From an uncultured Chthoniobacterales bacterium (GTDB lineage: Bacteria; Verrucomicrobiota; Verrucomicrobiia; Chthoniobacterales; UBA10450), in the NCBI GenBank assembly GCA_955652255.1, contig CATPAW010000148.1, forward strand, positions 1-6,322: DNA of 6,322 nucleotides, given 5' to 3'. A program made the position numbers and the translations under genes. Numbering within the stretch: the stretch's first letter is position 1; each line of letters starts with the position of its first letter. The notes under the pieces are model-generated. The model worked only from the letters and a program-made list of their open reading frames with translations. It did not search any database and was not told the origin of the DNA. Below, one piece after another: positions 5,608 to 6,322 of the stretch.

Positions 5608-6322
5608 TCAATGTTTCGCTTCTTCGTTACGTTTCAACGCAACAATGTCGCCAACAAAGTCAGCAATATCGGCTTCGGTGACGGACCATGAGCACATCAA
5701 CCGGTAAACCTCGGGTTCAATGAATTTGTAAAAGTCCCAGCCACGCTCATGCAGCCCCCGCACTAGCTGCTCACTCATCCGCAGAAAGATTGCGTTCGAT
5801 TCCACGGGAAAGACGATGTCGATCTTTGCTTCCGAGCGAAGCCGCTCCGCGAGCTGCCGTGACGCGCGATTTGCATGTTCCGCATTGTGCAACCAAACAG
5901 CGTCCGTCAACAGCCCCAGCCAAGGCGCGGCCAGGAAACGCATTTTCGACGCGAGCTGGCCTGCTTGTTTGACCCGGTAATTAAACTCGCGAGCCAGCTC
6001 TTTTTTGAAAAATATCACCAGCTCGCCCGCGCCGATGCCATTTTTCGTTCCCCCAAAACAAAGAACATCCACACCGATTTCCCATGTGAGCGCTTTCGGC
6101 GCGCAACCAAGCGAGGCGACCGCATTTGCGAAGCGCGCTCCGTCCATATGAATGAAAAGCGACCGTTTGCGCGCGAATTCGTTGAGCGCCCGGATCTCGT
6201 CCGTCGTGTAAACGGTCCCGAGCTCGGTCGCTTGCGTGATGCTGATCACGCGCGGCTTTGGCGACTGCAATTCGGGTTGGCGAACAATTGCCGCTTCCGC
6301 TTGGCCGATGTCGATCTTGCCG
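5608..6322 (-). CDS. ltaE: Low-specificity L-threonine aldolase (N-terminus beyond the window)
   Basis: The frame is open from the right edge of the window to a TGA at 5608-5610. About 237 residues are visible, and roughly the first 110 of a usual 340-350 are missing. The enzyme is PLP-dependent and cleaves L-threonine or L-allo-threonine to glycine and acetaldehyde in the cytoplasm. The visible part starts GKIDIGQAEAAIV and runs through 'VISITQATELGTVYT'. HMDGARFANA follows, with the PLP-ring Asp; then CFGGTKNG, whose Lys (codon 6043-6045) should form the Schiff base. KQAGQLASKMRFLAAPW and FMCSW-like 'YRLMCSWSVTEADI' near the end closely resemble the Pseudomonas-type enzyme rather than E. 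coli LtaE. A TTG at 6268-6270 is in frame, but family motifs continue upstream of it, so it is not the start. The lipoprotein gene follows on the same strand. Confidence 0.92.
   Translation of the reverse strand, partial: GKIDIGQAEAAIVRQPELQSPKPRVISITQATELGTVYTTDEIRALNEFARKRSLFIHMDGARFANAVASLGCAPKALTWEIGVDVLCFGGTKNGIGAGELVIFFKKELAREFNYRVKQAGQLASKMRFLAAPWLGLLTDAVWLHNAEHANRASRQLAERLRSEAKIDIVFPVESNAIFLRMSEQLVRGLHERGWDFYKFIEPEVYRLMCSWSVTEADIADFVGDIVALKRNEEAKH

Overview
The window suggests a member of the PVC superphylum, most likely a Verrucomicrobium. The strongest evidence is a 51-codon gene (285-440) whose product has the shape and wording of the small basic protein known as a signature of Verrucomicrobia, Chlamydiae and relatives. 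A lipoprotein with a conserved '...VKDP...KIFVVP' tail (5089-5565) points the same way, but more weakly. The DNA is moderately GC-rich and gene-dense, so many long open frames lie antisense to real genes; I read these as shadows.

Left part, plus strand: the window opens inside a gene whose last 66 codons look like the tail of a GT39/ArnT-type membrane glycosyltransferase (1-201). The small basic protein gene follows (285-440). Next comes a compact AT-rich intergenic element (443-537) made of 8-bp GTTAMAAA-like units that face each other as imperfect inverted repeats. This element ends one base before the TTG start of an RluB/RsuA-type 23S rRNA pseudouridine synthase (539-1243). A classical SDR oxidoreductase (1224-2024) overlaps the end of that gene by 20 bases, so the two are probably one transcription unit.

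Middle, minus strand: a two-gene envelope redox operon runs towards the SDR gene and ends 7 bases from it. The first gene (2644-4770) encodes a large DsbD/ScsB-type membrane electron transporter. It has an enlarged periplasmic N-terminal region with a C-x3-C pair, eight membrane segments with one cysteine in each half, and a C-terminal thioredoxin domain with WCLTC. The second gene (2032-2640) starts 3 bases after the first gene's stop. It encodes an exported peroxiredoxin-like protein with one cysteine at the thioredoxin-fold active site and one near the C-terminus. The order suggests a pathway in which cytoplasmic thioredoxin passes electrons to the DsbD-like carrier, which then reduces the exported redoxin.

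Right part: a small single-pass or exported hypothetical protein (4856-5065, plus strand) is divergent from the redox operon. It converges on a proline/serine/threonine-rich lipoprotein gene (5089-5565, minus). Upstream of the lipoprotein on the minus strand is a low-specificity L-threonine aldolase (5608 to the window edge), whose N-terminal third or so lies outside the window.

I found no tRNA, rRNA, CRISPR array, insertion sequence or phage gene. The two points most worth following are the DsbD/ScsB-redoxin pair and the inverted-repeat element at the pseudouridine synthase start.
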